From an uncultured Clostridia bacterium (lineage in GTDB: Bacteria > Bacillota > Clostridia > TANB77 > CAG-508), in the NCBI GenBank assembly GCA_944386715.1, contig CALXCD010000007.1, forward strand, positions 1 through 48,765: a stretch of DNA of 48,765 bases, in the 5' to 3' direction. The stretch's first letter is position 1, and the number at the start of each line of letters is the position of its first letter. The notes beneath the pieces are model-generated. The model saw nothing but the letters and a program-made list of their open reading frames with translations, did no database searches and was not told where the DNA came from. This document shows, piece by piece, positions 1 to 8,347 of the stretch. Made by a program: the position numbers and the translations under genes.

Positions 1-83
1 TATTTAGAAAATGGCTGTTTCTCTTACATTTGGAATTTACTTTTTCTTTTGGAAGTTACTTTTACAATTCACCAAAAAAACGT

Positions 84-246
84 AACTATTTGTTACTGTT
101 CAGACTTTAAATTCAAATAGCCCTGTTTAATCGCAATTGTTTCAAAAAAATTGGTTCCCCTTATTAAGGATATCCACCCATTTTTTTGAAATCAATTGCT
201 GACGCGGGCTTTTTTAGTGTGCTAGTCTGAACAGTAACAACTATTT
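84..246. mobile_element. MITE-like element with 8-bp target duplication
   Basis: A perfect 15-bp terminal inverted repeat, GTTACTGTTCAGACT (92-106) and its complement (224-238), is flanked on both outer sides by the direct repeat AACTATTT (84-91, 239-246). The inside is partly self-complementary (132-155 against 177-199), so the element folds into a long imperfect hairpin. There is no coding capacity in 147 bp. Perfect inverted ends plus a perfect 8-bp duplication are the hallmark of a non-autonomous transposable element. The mobilising transposase family is not identifiable from here. Confidence 0.6.
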
Positions 247-264
247 AAGGGGTATTGCTTCTTA

Positions 265-415
265 TTAGAAAATTCATTGTATTTTTTATGCAGTAACAAT
301 TCGGGGGGACCAGCGAGCATACAGACTGTTTATCTTATTTATTATTTTATTTATATTTATTTACAGACTGTGCGATGCTGGGAGTTACAAATAAAAAACA
401 CAATGAATTTTCTAA
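265..415. repeat. Long imperfect inverted repeat
   Basis: A perfect 16-bp inverted repeat, TTAGAAAATTCATTGT (265-280) with its complement at 400-415, encloses about 120 bp. The inside holds a GC-richer patch and two direct copies of ACAGACTGT (321-329, 363-371), with a short inner stem (CCAGC/GCTGG). It sits directly beside the 84-246 element and may be a second, older insertion or a structured RNA, but no flanking duplication was seen. Together with 84-246 it accounts for most of the gene-free stretch 1-490; nothing was recognised in 1-83. Confidence 0.4.
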
Positions 416-443
416 GTTGTACATTTAACCCTGAATAGTTACA

Positions 444-478
444 AAAAAACTCCTAATATATTTTATTAGAAGTTTTTT
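444..478 (-). terminator. Terminator of the pyrB-pyrI operon
   Basis: Hairpin with one mismatch (AAAACTCCTAAT pairing with ATTAGAAGTTTT) located just beyond the pyrI stop. On the minus strand it ends in a T run, as expected for an intrinsic terminator. The opposite strand is also T-rich, so it may work both ways. Confidence 0.65.
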
Positions 479-490
479 CAATTTATCACA

Positions 491-910
491 TTATTTTTTT
501 AAGCTCATTTCGCAATATTTACAGCGATATAGTTTTTTATCTTTATCTTTTAAGATAAAAATTTGGTCTAATTCTTTTTCTACAGAAGTGATACATCTTG
601 GATTTTTACATTTAGCAATATTTACAATCTTTTCAGGTAGCTGTGCATGATATTTTTTCACTAATACGTCATTTTCTACAATATTAATGGTTACATCTGG
701 ATCTATATATCCAATCACATCCATATTAATATCAATGGCTTTATCTATTTTTATGATATCTTTTCTTCCCATTTTTTTACTTTTGGCATTTGTTATGATG
801 GCTACGGAACACTCTAATTCTTTTAAGTTAAGTGCTTCATAAATTTCCATTCCTCTTTTTGCTTGAATATGGTCTATGACAATCCCATTTTTTATACTAT
901 CTATATTCAT
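491..910 (-). CDS. pyrI: Aspartate carbamoyltransferase regulatory subunit
   Basis: 139 aa. PyrI is the non-catalytic chain of aspartate transcarbamoylase. It binds nucleotide effectors through its N-terminal domain and docks to PyrB through a C-terminal zinc domain. The N-terminal stretch (NGIVIDHI, residues 8-15, then KRGMEIYEAL) is family-typical, and the four zinc cysteines are visible as C-x4-C (CKNPRC, about residue 101) and C-x2-C (CKYC, about residue 130). Length is slightly below the usual 150 aa. The start codon abuts the pyrB stop with no gap, so the two are co-transcribed and probably translationally coupled. Cytoplasmic, pyrimidine biosynthesis. Confidence 0.95.
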   Translation of the reverse strand: MNIDSIKNGIVIDHIQAKRGMEIYEALNLKELECSVAIITNAKSKKMGRKDIIKIDKAIDINMDVIGYIDPDVTINIVENDVLVKKYHAQLPEKIVNIAKCKNPRCITSVEKELDQIFILKDKDKKLYRCKYCEMSLKK

Positions 911-1825
911 TTATTTTACCTCCAATAATTTTAGAATAAGTGCCATTCTAATATATTTTCCATATTCTACTTGTTTGAAATAACAAGCTCTTTTGTCATC
1001 ATCCACTTCTACGGATATTTCATTTACTCTTGGAAGTGGGTGCATGATACATAAATCTTCTTTTGCTTTTTCTAATTTTTCTTTATTTAAAATATAATAA
1101 TCTTTTAATCTTAAATAATCTTCTTCATTGAAAAATCTTTCTTTTTGTACTCTTGTCATATATAAAATATCTAGTTCGTTCATATATTCTTCCATATCAT
1201 TTGTTTCTACATAAGGAATATTATTTTTTTCCAAAATTTCTTTTTTTACATATTCTGGTATTTCTAATTCTTTTGGGGAAATTAATACGAATTTAATATT
1301 TTGGTATCTTGCCATTGCAGTAATTAAAGAATGTACTGTTCTTCCGAATTTTAAGTCTCCACAAAGCCCAATTGTTAAATTTTCTAGTCTTCCTTTTTCA
1401 CAATGAATCGTAAGTAAATCTGTCAAAGTTTGTGTTGGATGATGATGTCCTCCATCTCCTGCGTTTATAATAGGTACTACTGATTTTTCTGATGCTACCA
1501 GAGGAGCTCCTTCTTTCGGATGTCTCATAGCAATGATATCACTATAACATCCTACTGTCCTGATGGTATCTGCTACACTTTCTCCTTTTGCTGTGGAGCT
1601 AGAACTTGCTTCTGAAAATCCTATTACATTTCCTCCTAATTCCATCATGGCAGCTTCAAAGCTTAGTCTTGTTCTTGTGCTTGGTTCAAAAAATAAAGTA
1701 GCTAATTTTTTACCATCACATTTATGAGAATATTTCTCTTTATTTTGGATGATGTCTTTAGCTACTTTAATCAATTCGTTAATTTCTTCTACTGATAGGT
1801 CTACAATATCAATTAAATTTCTCAT
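911..1825 (-). CDS. pyrB: Aspartate carbamoyltransferase catalytic subunit
   Basis: 304 aa, normal length. It condenses carbamoyl phosphate with L-aspartate, the first committed step of pyrimidine synthesis. The carbamoyl-phosphate loop STRTR is at residues 49-53 and HPLPR near residue 262; [15 protein letters not shown] and MRHPKEGAP are further family blocks. Start chosen at the ATG behind AAGGAG. First gene of a two-gene operon with pyrI, with a sigma-A-like promoter close upstream and a terminator after pyrI. No PyrR or other pyr gene lies in the window. Confidence 0.97.
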   Translation of the reverse strand: MRNLIDIVDLSVEEINELIKVAKDIIQNKEKYSHKCDGKKLATLFFEPSTRTRLSFEAAMMELGGNVIGFSEASSSSTAKGESVADTIRTVGCYSDIIAMRHPKEGAPLVASEKSVVPIINAGDGGHHHPTQTLTDLLTIHCEKGRLENLTIGLCGDLKFGRTVHSLITAMARYQNIKFVLISPKELEIPEYVKKEILEKNNIPYVETNDMEEYMNELDILYMTRVQKERFFNEEDYLRLKDYYILNKEKLEKAKEDLCIMHPLPRVNEISVEVDDDKRACYFKQVEYGKYIRMALILKLLEVK

Positions 1826-1855
1826 TTTTTTCTCCTTCCATTCTTTTCTTTCTTA

Positions 1856-1885
1856 TTTGTATCAAAAAAAGAGAACTTTTGTCAA
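1856..1885 (-). promoter_or_regulatory. Probable pyrB promoter
   Basis: On the minus strand TTGACA (1880-1885) is followed after 18 bp by TACAAA (1856-1861), giving a very short leader before pyrB. It overlaps the terminator hairpin of the upstream PBP gene. The -10 is imperfect. Confidence 0.4.
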
Positions 1886-1896
1886 GCCCTCTTTTT
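1864..1896 (-). terminator. Terminator after the PBP gene
   Basis: On the minus strand AAAAAGAG pairs with CTCTTTTT and is followed by a T7 run. It lies between the PBP stop and pyrB and closes the mraZ-to-PBP unit. Confidence 0.55.
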
Positions 1897-1966
1897 GTTT
1901 TATTTATATTAACTTTACTATAATTCAAAATAGTTATCTATTTTTATTTAAAACGCTATTGTGTAA

Positions 1967-3960
1967 TTAATATTGTACATAAATTTTACTTCCTTTTTTT
2001 ATGCTAATTCCTGCTTTTGGAGTTTGGTCTTTTATGATAGTATTTTCCTTATCTAATTCTTCTGTTTCTTCTATTTGTAACTCTAATTCATTTTCTTTTG
2101 CCAACTTTTCAGCTTCTTTTATACTTAATCCTATCATATCTGGTGTTTCTATTTCTTCTACCACTTCTATTTCCTCTTGATTTCCTTGACCTATTTCTAA
2201 ATAAGGTAAAATTTCACTAAATATTTGCCCTCCTACAGGTGCTGCAACTCCTCCGACCGCTGATGTCCCCCTTCTCCTGTTGGATTATATAAAGTTACTA
2301 GAACTACTACTTGTGGATTGTCTATCGGGGCAACTCCACAAAAAGATGTAACATATTTATTCGTGTTCACCCCATCTTCTGATGTTCCTGTTTTTCCTCC
2401 AATTCGATATCCTGCTACTTTTGCATTTTTTCCTGTTCCTTCAGATACAACAGATTCCATCATACTAAGTACTTTTTCTGATGTTTCTTTCGAAATTACT
2501 GTCCCATTTGTTTTTACTGGTACTTCTGTTATTTCTTTTGTTTGACTATCAATAATTTCTTTTACTACTCGTGGCTGTACACTAGTTCCTCCATTGGCAA
2601 TAGCAGAAACTGCTGTTACCAATTGAATGGGTGTTATTTCAAATCTTTGCCCAAAACTAATGGTAGCAAGTTCTACTGGTCCTGCTTTTTCTTTTGCTAA
2701 AAAAATACTTCCTGCTTCTCCTGGTAAATCAATTCCTGTTTTTTGTAATAACTTAAACTTTTCTAAATATTCATAATATTTAGTGACTCCCATTTTTTGT
2801 CCTAGTCCGATAAATACCGGATTACATGAATTCATTAATGCTAATCTTAAACTTTCTGCTCCATGTGGTCTATAATATCTCCAGCATTTTATTCTAACTC
2901 CTGCAACTTCAATTCCTCCAGTGCAAGTAAATTCCCCTTCTTTGTCAATATCTGTTACAATTCCTTCTTCAATAGCAGCAGATGCTGTGATTAACTTAAA
3001 AACAGAGCCTGGTTCATAAGTATCTGCAATTGCTTTATTTCTCCAAACTGCTTGTAAATTTTTTGTTTTTTCTGCTTGTTCTATACTATCCCATATACCT
3101 TTTAATTCGTCTGTATATGCTTCATAGGGTGAGTTCAGATTATAATTAGGATAGGTTGCCATTGCTAAAATATCTCCATTTTGTGGATTCATTACTATGA
3201 CATTGCCTCCATCTGTACAGACATTATCAATACAAGCTTCTTTTAAATATTTTTCTACAATACTTTGAACTGTAACATCTATGGTTAATACTAAATCATT
3301 TCCATCTATTGCAGAAACATAATTTTCTCCTTCTGTTCCAATTTCTTTCCCTCTTGCATCTGTATGCCTTTGTATAGCTCCTTGTTTTCCTTTTAATTGT
3401 TCATCATATTTTGCTTCAATACCATCTAATCCTTGATTATCACTTCCACAAAATCCGATAATCTGCGATGCCAAAGTACTATATGGATAATATCTTTTGG
3501 TATCTTCGTCTATATTAATTCCAGAAGTAATATTGTTTTCTTCCATCCAAATTCTTAGTTCATCTGTTTTTTCTTTTTCTACTTTTTTGATAATAGTTTC
3601 AATAGAACTTCTCTTTGTTACTTTTTTTAGGGTCTTTTCATAATCTAATTCAAATAATTCTGATAATTTTTTTGCCACTTTTTCTTTATCCTCTTTGGCA
3701 ATATTTCCCGGATTAACAGTTACTGTTTCTACTGTACTACTTACTGCTAATATATTGTCTCCTGTTGCATCATAAATGGTTCCTCTTCTAGGATTGATAT
3801 TCCTATCTAATGTTTGTTGTTGATATGCTAATGTGGATAGTTCTCCTCCTTGTATTAATTGGATATATCCTATTCTAACTAATAAACATATTAATATGAG
3901 AAAAGTAACAAATAATGTGGTTCGCATTTTCTTTTTACTAGAAAGCTTCGTCATAGCCAT
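1967..3960 (-). pseudogene. SpoVD/FtsI-type penicillin-binding protein with PASTA domain, frameshifted
   Basis: Transpeptidase of the class B PBP family, membrane-anchored, acting in septal or spore cortex peptidoglycan synthesis. Residues 12-32 form the signal anchor, followed by the dimerisation domain and the transpeptidase domain with SVFK (319-322), SCN (378-380) and KTGT (523-526). The frame runs off near 2233-2280 into a premature stop. The remaining C-terminus, including a PASTA domain (ETPDMIGLSIKEAEK), continues in another frame down to 1967. Family members usually read G-H-Q-G-G-G-V-A-A-P here; the DNA gives CAG-C-GGT-C-GGA, so two extra C bases restore that protein. A single-base loss in the G5 run (2267-2271) is the alternative. 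Corrected length is about 664 aa. The start has GAGGTG at good spacing. True mutation and consensus error cannot be told apart. Confidence 0.85.
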
Positions 3961-3992
3961 AAAAAAACACCTCTAATAATATTTATTAGAGG
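3961..3992 (-). promoter_or_regulatory. Hairpin that buries the PBP ribosome binding site
   Basis: A perfect 10-bp stem (3970-3979 with 3983-3992, 3-nt loop) contains the GAGG part of the PBP Shine-Dalgarno sequence and is followed on the minus strand by T7 and then the ATG. It has the form of an intrinsic terminator whose stem holds the next gene's ribosome binding site, so it could lower transcription and translation of the PBP relative to ftsL. Confidence 0.5.
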
Positions 3993-4047
3993 TATGTGTT
4001 TTTATTCCAAAAATTATGGTCTATTGGGGAGACTGGTTATTGGGGGA

Positions 4048-4086
4048 CTGTCCCTGAATTGCCAAAAATGGTTACTTTTGGGACAG
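4048..4086. repeat. REP-like palindromic repeat
   Basis: CTGTCCC (4048-4054) and GGGACAG (4080-4086) flank an inner CCA/TGG pairing; a GGGGGACTGTCCC palindrome overlaps the left arm. It sits in the ftsL-PBP gap. Such GGGACTGTCCC hairpins resemble interspersed REP-type elements, but only one copy is in this window. Confidence 0.35.
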
Positions 4087-4097
4087 GTTGCCACAAT

Positions 4098-4601
4098 CTA
4101 TCTATGAAAAATTTTGTCTACAAATTCTTCGAACCAGTTTTTCTCTTTTTCTATTTTTACTTCTTCTGAAGCAGATTCCACATAATCTTTTTTTGGCAAG
4201 TTAATATATACTGTTTGTTTGTTTGTTAATTTTTGCATTCCTAATTTTGTTTTTGCTTCTTGTTCAATAAAGCTCAAATTTTGACTATTTTCTATATTTA
4301 CTTTGGTTTGTTCATTTTCTTTTTCTAAAGCTGCTAATTGTTTTTTTAATGTTTGTACTTGATTAAAACTTTCATTTATTTGGGAGTTTCTATAACTTAT
4401 GGTTAATAACATGATAAATATGGCAACAATAACACATGTTACTTTTCTTTGCTTTTTCTTTTGGGCTTTTGATAATTTTACATCTTGTCTTGGTAAATCT
4501 TTTACTATTTTCAAATTACCCTTTTGTTGTTTTTTGGTTTTTCTTTCCACAGGTTCTAATTTTCTTGGACTTGTACCATATTGATACCCGTTTCTTGCCA
4601 T
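4098..4601 (-). CDS. FtsL/DivIC-like cell division protein
   Basis: 167 aa bitopic protein. A basic cytoplasmic segment of about 53 residues is followed by one membrane helix (VTCVIVAIFIMLLTISY) and a coiled coil rich in K, E, Q and L (about residues 75-115), then a short tail. This topology and the position between rsmH and a class B PBP are those of FtsL, which with DivIC/FtsQ bridges the divisome to septal PBP. Sequence identity in this family is low, so the call rests on architecture and gene order. The long basic N-terminus is typical for Clostridia. Confidence 0.8.
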   Translation of the reverse strand: MARNGYQYGTSPRKLEPVERKTKKQQKGNLKIVKDLPRQDVKLSKAQKKKQRKVTCVIVAIFIMLLTISYRNSQINESFNQVQTLKKQLAALEKENEQTKVNIENSQNLSFIEQEAKTKLGMQKLTNKQTVYINLPKKDYVESASEEVKIEKEKNWFEEFVDKIFHR

Positions 4602-4619
4602 AAGTTATTCACCTCCTTT

Positions 4620-5549
4620 TTAGATTTTTTCAAATATTCTTAATTTAGCACTTTGTGACCTGCTATTTTCTTCTCTTTCTTTTTCTGTTGCAATGATTGG
4701 TTTTTTGGTTATTATTTTCCCTAGTTTTTTTGCTCCACATACACAATATGGTAAATCACTTGGACATGTGCATTTGCCACTTGCCTCTATATAAGCATTT
4801 TTTACTGCTCTATCTTCTAAAGAATGAAATGTGATAATACATAGTCTTCCTTCTGGATTTAAGCAGTCTATGCAATTTTTTACAGTTTGGTATAATGGTT
4901 TTATTTCATTATTTACTTCTATTCTGATTGCTTGGAAGGTTCTTTTTGCTGGGTGTCCTTCTTTTTGTTTTGATTTTGGAATAGATTTTTCAATGATTTC
5001 TACCAATTCTTTTGTTGTTGTAATTTCTTTTTGTTTTCTTTGCTCACAAATATTTTTGGCAATTTGTCTTGAAAATCTTTCTTCTCCATATTCATATATT
5101 AAATTTGCAAGTCTTTCTTCTGGATAAGTGTTAATTACTATATTGGCATTTAATTCTTGTGTTTTGTCCATTCTCATATCTAGTTCGTTTTCTCCTAGAT
5201 AGCTAAATCCTCTATTTTTTTCATCTAGTTGATAAGAAGAAACACCTAAATCTAATAATATTCCATCTACTTTTTGTACTTTTAAATTTTCTAATATTTC
5301 TTGTATATTATCATGGTTATCATGGATATAAGTTACATTTTGAAATTCTTGTAGATTTTCTTTCGCAGCTTCTAAGGCTTCTTCATCTCTATCAATTCCT
5401 ATTAGTTTTCCCTTGATTGATAGTCGTTTTGCTATTTCTTTGCTATGACCTGCTCCTCCTAAAGTTCCATCTACATAAATTCCATCTTCTTTTATTTTTA
5501 ATCCTTCTATACATTCTTGTAACATAACTGGGTAGTGTTTGAATTCCAA
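4620..5549 (-). CDS. rsmH: 16S rRNA (cytosine(1402)-N(4))-methyltransferase
   Basis: 309 aa, standard length. It methylates N4 of C1402 in 16S rRNA using S-adenosylmethionine. The N-terminal HYPVML block and the SAM motif DGTLGGAGHS (about residues 27-36) are present, as are DGILLDLGVSSYQLD, the RGFSY motif and the C-terminal ITFHSLEDR and SRSAKLR-type ending. It lies between mraZ and ftsL in the conserved dcw order. Confidence 0.95.
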   Translation of the reverse strand: MEFKHYPVMLQECIEGLKIKEDGIYVDGTLGGAGHSKEIAKRLSIKGKLIGIDRDEEALEAAKENLQEFQNVTYIHDNHDNIQEILENLKVQKVDGILLDLGVSSYQLDEKNRGFSYLGENELDMRMDKTQELNANIVINTYPEERLANLIYEYGEERFSRQIAKNICEQRKQKEITTTKELVEIIEKSIPKSKQKEGHPAKRTFQAIRIEVNNEIKPLYQTVKNCIDCLNPEGRLCIITFHSLEDRAVKNAYIEASGKCTCPSDLPYCVCGAKKLGKIITKKPIIATEKEREENSRSQSAKLRIFEKI

Positions 5550-5580
5550 TTTTTTACTCCTTTTTGTTATTAACGCTTAA

Positions 5581-5611
5581 ACAGCTGGAATTTAAGAAAA
5601 TTACCAGCTGT
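5581..5611. repeat. Perfect short hairpin before rsmH
   Basis: ACAGCTGG (5581-5588) and CCAGCTGT (5604-5611) form an 8-bp stem with a 15-nt loop in the mraZ-rsmH gap. No T run follows it in the direction of transcription, so it is not a convincing terminator; an RNA-processing or pausing role is possible. Confidence 0.4.
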
Positions 5612-5859
5612 CTTTCTCTTTTTTGTATTTTTTTCTTTTGGTTTTCAAAATCTTTTGTTACTTTTTCTTTTGCTGTGTTTACTTTGGTTTTCAAAAAGCT
5701 TTTGTTTTTATTTCTTTTGTATTTGGATTTTTATCTTTTGTACTTTTGTCTTTTGTATTTTTATCTTTCGTTTTTTCATTTTTCTTCTTTTGTATTTTTT
5801 TCTTTTGTAACTTTTTCTTTTGTATTTTTATCTTTGGTGTTTATATAAACTTTTTCAAG
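5612..5859 (-). repeat. Degenerate Lys/Thr-codon repeat spacer between mraZ and rsmH
   Basis: About 250 bp of purine-rich minus-strand sequence built from variants of AAAGATAAAAATACAAAAG. Read in pieces it gives protein-like TK-rich strings (NTKDKNTKEKVTKEK; then TKDKNTKDKSTKDKN in another frame; then TAKEKVTKDFENQKKK in a third), each cut by stops. No single open frame exists. It may be a decayed low-complexity gene or C-terminal extension, or a simple-sequence expansion in the mraZ-rsmH gap. Confidence 0.5.
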
Positions 5860-6285
5860 TTATATACCTAAATTTGCCATGTTTTCTGCAATTTCATCTG
5901 CTGATATATTTTCATCACATTTTTCCCATGTTTCTTTATTCCATATTTCTAGTCTTGTCCCAACTCCTATGATAATTGCTTCTTTTTCTAAGTTTGCAGC
6001 TGTTCTCAAATTGGTTGGGATTAGAAATCTTCCTTGTTTATCTATTTCACATTCTGTTGCTCCTGATAAGAAAAATCTTACAAAGTTTCTAGCGTTTCTG
6101 TCTGAAAGTGGTAATGCTTTTAATTTGGTTTCGAAATTTAGCCACTCGCTTTGTGAAAATGCAAATAAACATCCATCTAATCCTTTTGTTACGATGAACT
6201 TTTCTCCCATATCTTGTCTTAGCTTTGCTGGCATAATTAATCTGCCTTTTGCATCTAAAGAGTGCTCATATTCCCCTATTAGCAA
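5860..6285 (-). CDS. mraZ: Transcriptional regulator MraZ
   Basis: 141 aa, normal length. MraZ is an AbrB-fold ring-forming DNA-binding protein that represses its own operon at the head of the division and cell-wall cluster. Two copies of the fold are visible, each with the DxKGR signature ([13 protein letters not shown] at residues 11-23 and [13 protein letters not shown] near residue 81). First gene of the leftward cluster, with its own promoter and MraZ boxes immediately upstream. Confidence 0.96.
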   Translation of the reverse strand: MLIGEYEHSLDAKGRLIMPAKLRQDMGEKFIVTKGLDGCLFAFSQSEWLNFETKLKALPLSDRNARNFVRFFLSGATECEIDKQGRFLIPTNLRTAANLEKEAIIIGVGTRLEIWNKETWEKCDENISADEIAENMANLGI

Positions 6286-6302
6286 GTGTTTTCACCTCTT
6301 TT

Positions 6303-6337
6303 TCACTTTCTACCACTTTGCACCACTTTTCTCCACT
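6303..6337 (-). promoter_or_regulatory. MraZ operator: four boxes at 10-bp spacing
   Basis: Reading the minus strand, AGTGG occurs at 6333-6337, 6323-6327 and 6313-6317, and AGTGA at 6303-6307, each separated by exactly five bases. Regular GTGG/TGGG-type repeats with one-helical-turn spacing ahead of mraZ are the known MraZ target. They lie at or just past the predicted transcription start, which fits repression. Confidence 0.85.
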
Positions 6338-6345
6338 TCACCTAA

Positions 6346-6374
6346 ATTTTAATATAACTTTTTATATTTTGCAA
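6346..6374 (-). promoter_or_regulatory. mraZ operon promoter
   Basis: Minus-strand TTGCAA (6369-6374), 17-bp spacer, TAAAAT (6346-6351). The start point would fall near 6339, directly at the first MraZ box. Confidence 0.65.
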
Positions 6375-6454
6375 GCTTTTTTATTAATTTTTTTTATTTT
6401 TTATAAAATTTCATAAAAATATTTTTATTTGAAATTTAATTTACCATTGTAACA

Positions 6455-6500
6455 CGAACTATTTGTGGTTGTTTTTTCTATTTTTCTTATTAATAGTTCG
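6455..6500. promoter_or_regulatory. Inverted repeat ahead of the XRE regulator
   Basis: CGAACTATT (6455-6463) and AATAGTTCG (6492-6500), a perfect 9-bp inverted repeat upstream of the gene's presumed -10 (TATACT, 6524-6529). A likely operator for autoregulation. Confidence 0.4.
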
Positions 6501-6558
6501 TTCTTTTTTCATTTTCTACTTGTTATACTTTTAATAAGTAATTTTCGGAGGAATTCTT

Positions 6559-6945
6559 ATGGAAAATAATGAAGAATATTTGAAAAAATGCATTGGTAAG
6601 AAAATTAAATTAGCTAGAGCAAGAACAAATTATACACAAGAAAAACTGGCTGAAAAATTGTCTTTATCTACAAGATATATTAGTCAGTTAGAACGTGGTG
6701 TTGCTTTTGGTAGTGCTACTACGATTGTTAATTTGTGTAAGGCTTTAAATATTAGTTCTGACTTTTTATTTGATGATTTAATTGGTGCTGACAATGCTTG
6801 TTTTAATGATTTTGTAAATGATAAATTTTTAGAATCTTATATGAAATTAAATGATTATAATAAGATGATAATAGAAGTTCTTACCAATCAATTAGTTAAA
6901 TTGCAAGAGAATGAAGATAATCTTAAAACTAAAAATAAAAGTTAA
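6559..6945 (+). CDS. XRE-family transcriptional regulator
   Basis: 128 aa. An N-terminal lambda-repressor-type helix-turn-helix (about residues 10-70: KIKLARARTNYTQEKLAEKLSLSTRYISQLERG) is followed by a helical tail without a recognisable enzyme domain. Preceded by GGAGG at good spacing. Transcribed divergently from mraZ, with a 9-bp inverted repeat in its upstream region that could be its own operator. Target genes cannot be inferred. Confidence 0.85.
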   Translation: MENNEEYLKKCIGKKIKLARARTNYTQEKLAEKLSLSTRYISQLERGVAFGSATTIVNLCKALNISSDFLFDDLIGADNACFNDFVNDKFLESYMKLNDYNKMIIEVLTNQLVKLQENEDNLKTKNKS

Positions 6946-6955
6946 TATCAACAAA

Positions 6956-6981
6956 AAGAGATAAGTTTTGGCTTATCTCTT
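6956..6981 (-). terminator. Terminator of the membrane protein gene
   Basis: A perfect 10-bp stem (AAGAGATAAG/CTTATCTCTT) overlaps the stop codon of the minus-strand gene and is followed by T5 on that strand. It also lies just past the convergent XRE gene and could serve both. Confidence 0.75.
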
Positions 6982-7972
6982 AAATTATATTCCAGTCAAT
7001 TTCTTCACCGTTCACATTTCCTTCCATTGAAAAAATATTGTTTTCTTGTACATATACAATAATATAATTAGAATTCTTATCTGCAAATAAATATTTTTCT
7101 CTTATATTTTCTAAGTATATTTCTTTTTCAATTTCTATTCCTTCATCTCCTAAATTTTCCTTAATATCTGAAAGATATATCATATTATCTAATTTATATT
7201 CTTCTAATGTTTTATATTCTTTATCAAATTCTTTTGAATGTTTCAAATAATAATTTAAACTTGATTTTTCTTTTTGTTCTTTTATTTTATCAAAATTGTT
7301 AAAACTTATGGTTTCTTTTCCTAAATCTTCATTTAATGTCGATTTATCATATGATAATGTTTTAGTTTTGCACTTACTATTGTTTAATTTGTCAAAATAT
7401 GCTGTCACTTTATATCCTTTGTCTCTATTAGAGTAAAAGTTTAATAGCATTAAACTTCCCATTTCTTCTTTTTCTCCACTCTTCCCAATTGCTTTTTCTA
7501 CTTCTGGAATAGATGTTGATAGTTGAATTTTATTATAATTTTTTAGTGCATCTTCTATACTTCCAGATAAACCTAATTTGTTGTTAAGTGAAAAATAGCA
7601 AATACCTAAAATACAAGCTATTCCTATTATATTGAAAATTATTTTTAATATAACATTATCTTCCATTCCCATTGGATAAAGAATAATTTTCAGTATTTGT
7701 ATTAATATAGCTCCATAAAATATTGTTACTAATACATTTGTTAGTGTGAAACCTATTATGACTCCAACAATTCCTGTTAGTGTTGTGATAATAACAGCTA
7801 ATCCATTTTCCTCGTTTAATTTTTTTAATGAAAAATATGTTAGTATTATTAGTATAATTTGTGCTATAAATATTTTAATTGAAAAGCTAAATAATGCTAA
7901 TATCATTGAAATTAGTAATAGAAAAATCTGAATAATTAAAAAATTTTGAGTTGTCTTTAGTATTTTTTCCAT
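6980..7972 (-). CDS. Polytopic membrane protein of unknown function
   Basis: 330 aa. The first 135 residues contain about five closely spaced membrane helices (starting FLIIQIFLLLISMILALFSF). The C-terminal 180 residues are soluble, lysine- and glutamate-rich, and predicted to lie outside or inside as one domain. No catalytic motif is recognised; SIPEVEKAIGKSGE followed by beta-like segments vaguely recalls small lipoprotein-type domains, but that is not enough for a name. Last intact host gene before the prophage on this side. Confidence 0.7.
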   Translation of the reverse strand: MEKILKTTQNFLIIQIFLLLISMILALFSFSIKIFIAQIILIILTYFSLKKLNEENGLAVIITTLTGIVGVIIGFTLTNVLVTIFYGAILIQILKIILYPMGMEDNVILKIIFNIIGIACILGICYFSLNNKLGLSGSIEDALKNYNKIQLSTSIPEVEKAIGKSGEKEEMGSLMLLNFYSNRDKGYKVTAYFDKLNNSKCKTKTLSYDKSTLNEDLGKETISFNNFDKIKEQKEKSSLNYYLKHSKEFDKEYKTLEEYKLDNMIYLSDIKENLGDEGIEIEKEIYLENIREKYLFADKNSNYIIVYVQENNIFSMEGNVNGEEIDWNII

Positions 7973-8044
7973 ATTTTTCTCCTTTTCCTTTATTATCTAT
8001 ACATTATTATAAATTCTATTGTTTGTCAATTTCTTTATCAATAT

Positions 8045-8344
8045 TTAATTAATAGTTGTATTTGTTGGTCCACTTCCCACAACCTCTTCTTGCAAAGAAC
8101 GCCATGTATTACATCCCACAATACCGTCTGCTGCTAGCCCTCTTGACCTTTGATAACTAATAACCGCATTTTGGGTAGCTGCTCCAAATATGCCATCTAA
8201 TCCATTTGTTCTATACCCTAATGTATTTAAATCGTCTTGTGCAATTAATACATAATTACTAAGACTACCTCTTCTTAATGTTGGAAATCCCCCTGTACTA
8301 CAAGCTGGCTTTCCGAACCTTTTATCAAAATGTTTATGATACAT
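8045..8344 (-). pseudogene. 3' part of prophage-split cell-wall peptidase (peptidoglycan-binding domain)
   Basis: A 99-codon frame whose first four codons come from phage DNA; HFDK onward is host. Residues from PTLRRGS to TWRSLQEE form a classical peptidoglycan-binding domain (LIAQDDLNTLGY...DGIFGAATQNAVISYQ). There is no ribosome binding site before its ATG. The preceding part of the protein ends in the same HFDK at 46817-47224 on the other side of the prophage. Joining the two gives an uninterrupted M15-type peptidase plus PG-binding protein of about 226 aa. In the lysogen this fragment is probably silent. Confidence 0.88.
8321..8333. other. attL: Prophage left attachment site core
   Basis: TTTATCAAAATGT, identical to 46820-46832. 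It encodes the HFDK codons of the split peptidase gene. Short core identity of this size is expected for a large serine integrase, which is encoded beside the other end. Confidence 0.85.
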
Positions 8345-8347
8345 GCA

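Noticed and set aside
2267..2271. Single G loss in a G5 run as the only PBP defect
   Set aside because: It also restores the frame, but gives a less family-like sequence than removal of two C bases (GHQGGGVAAP); kept only as an alternative.
5564..5871. Hydrophobic plus-strand frames rich in Phe and Leu over the mraZ-rsmH gap
   Set aside because: They are the complement of the A-rich repeat spacer, without ribosome binding sites.
8045..8344. Intact small peptidoglycan-binding protein
   Set aside because: First codons are phage DNA, no ribosome binding site, and the missing front half is found across the prophage in frame.
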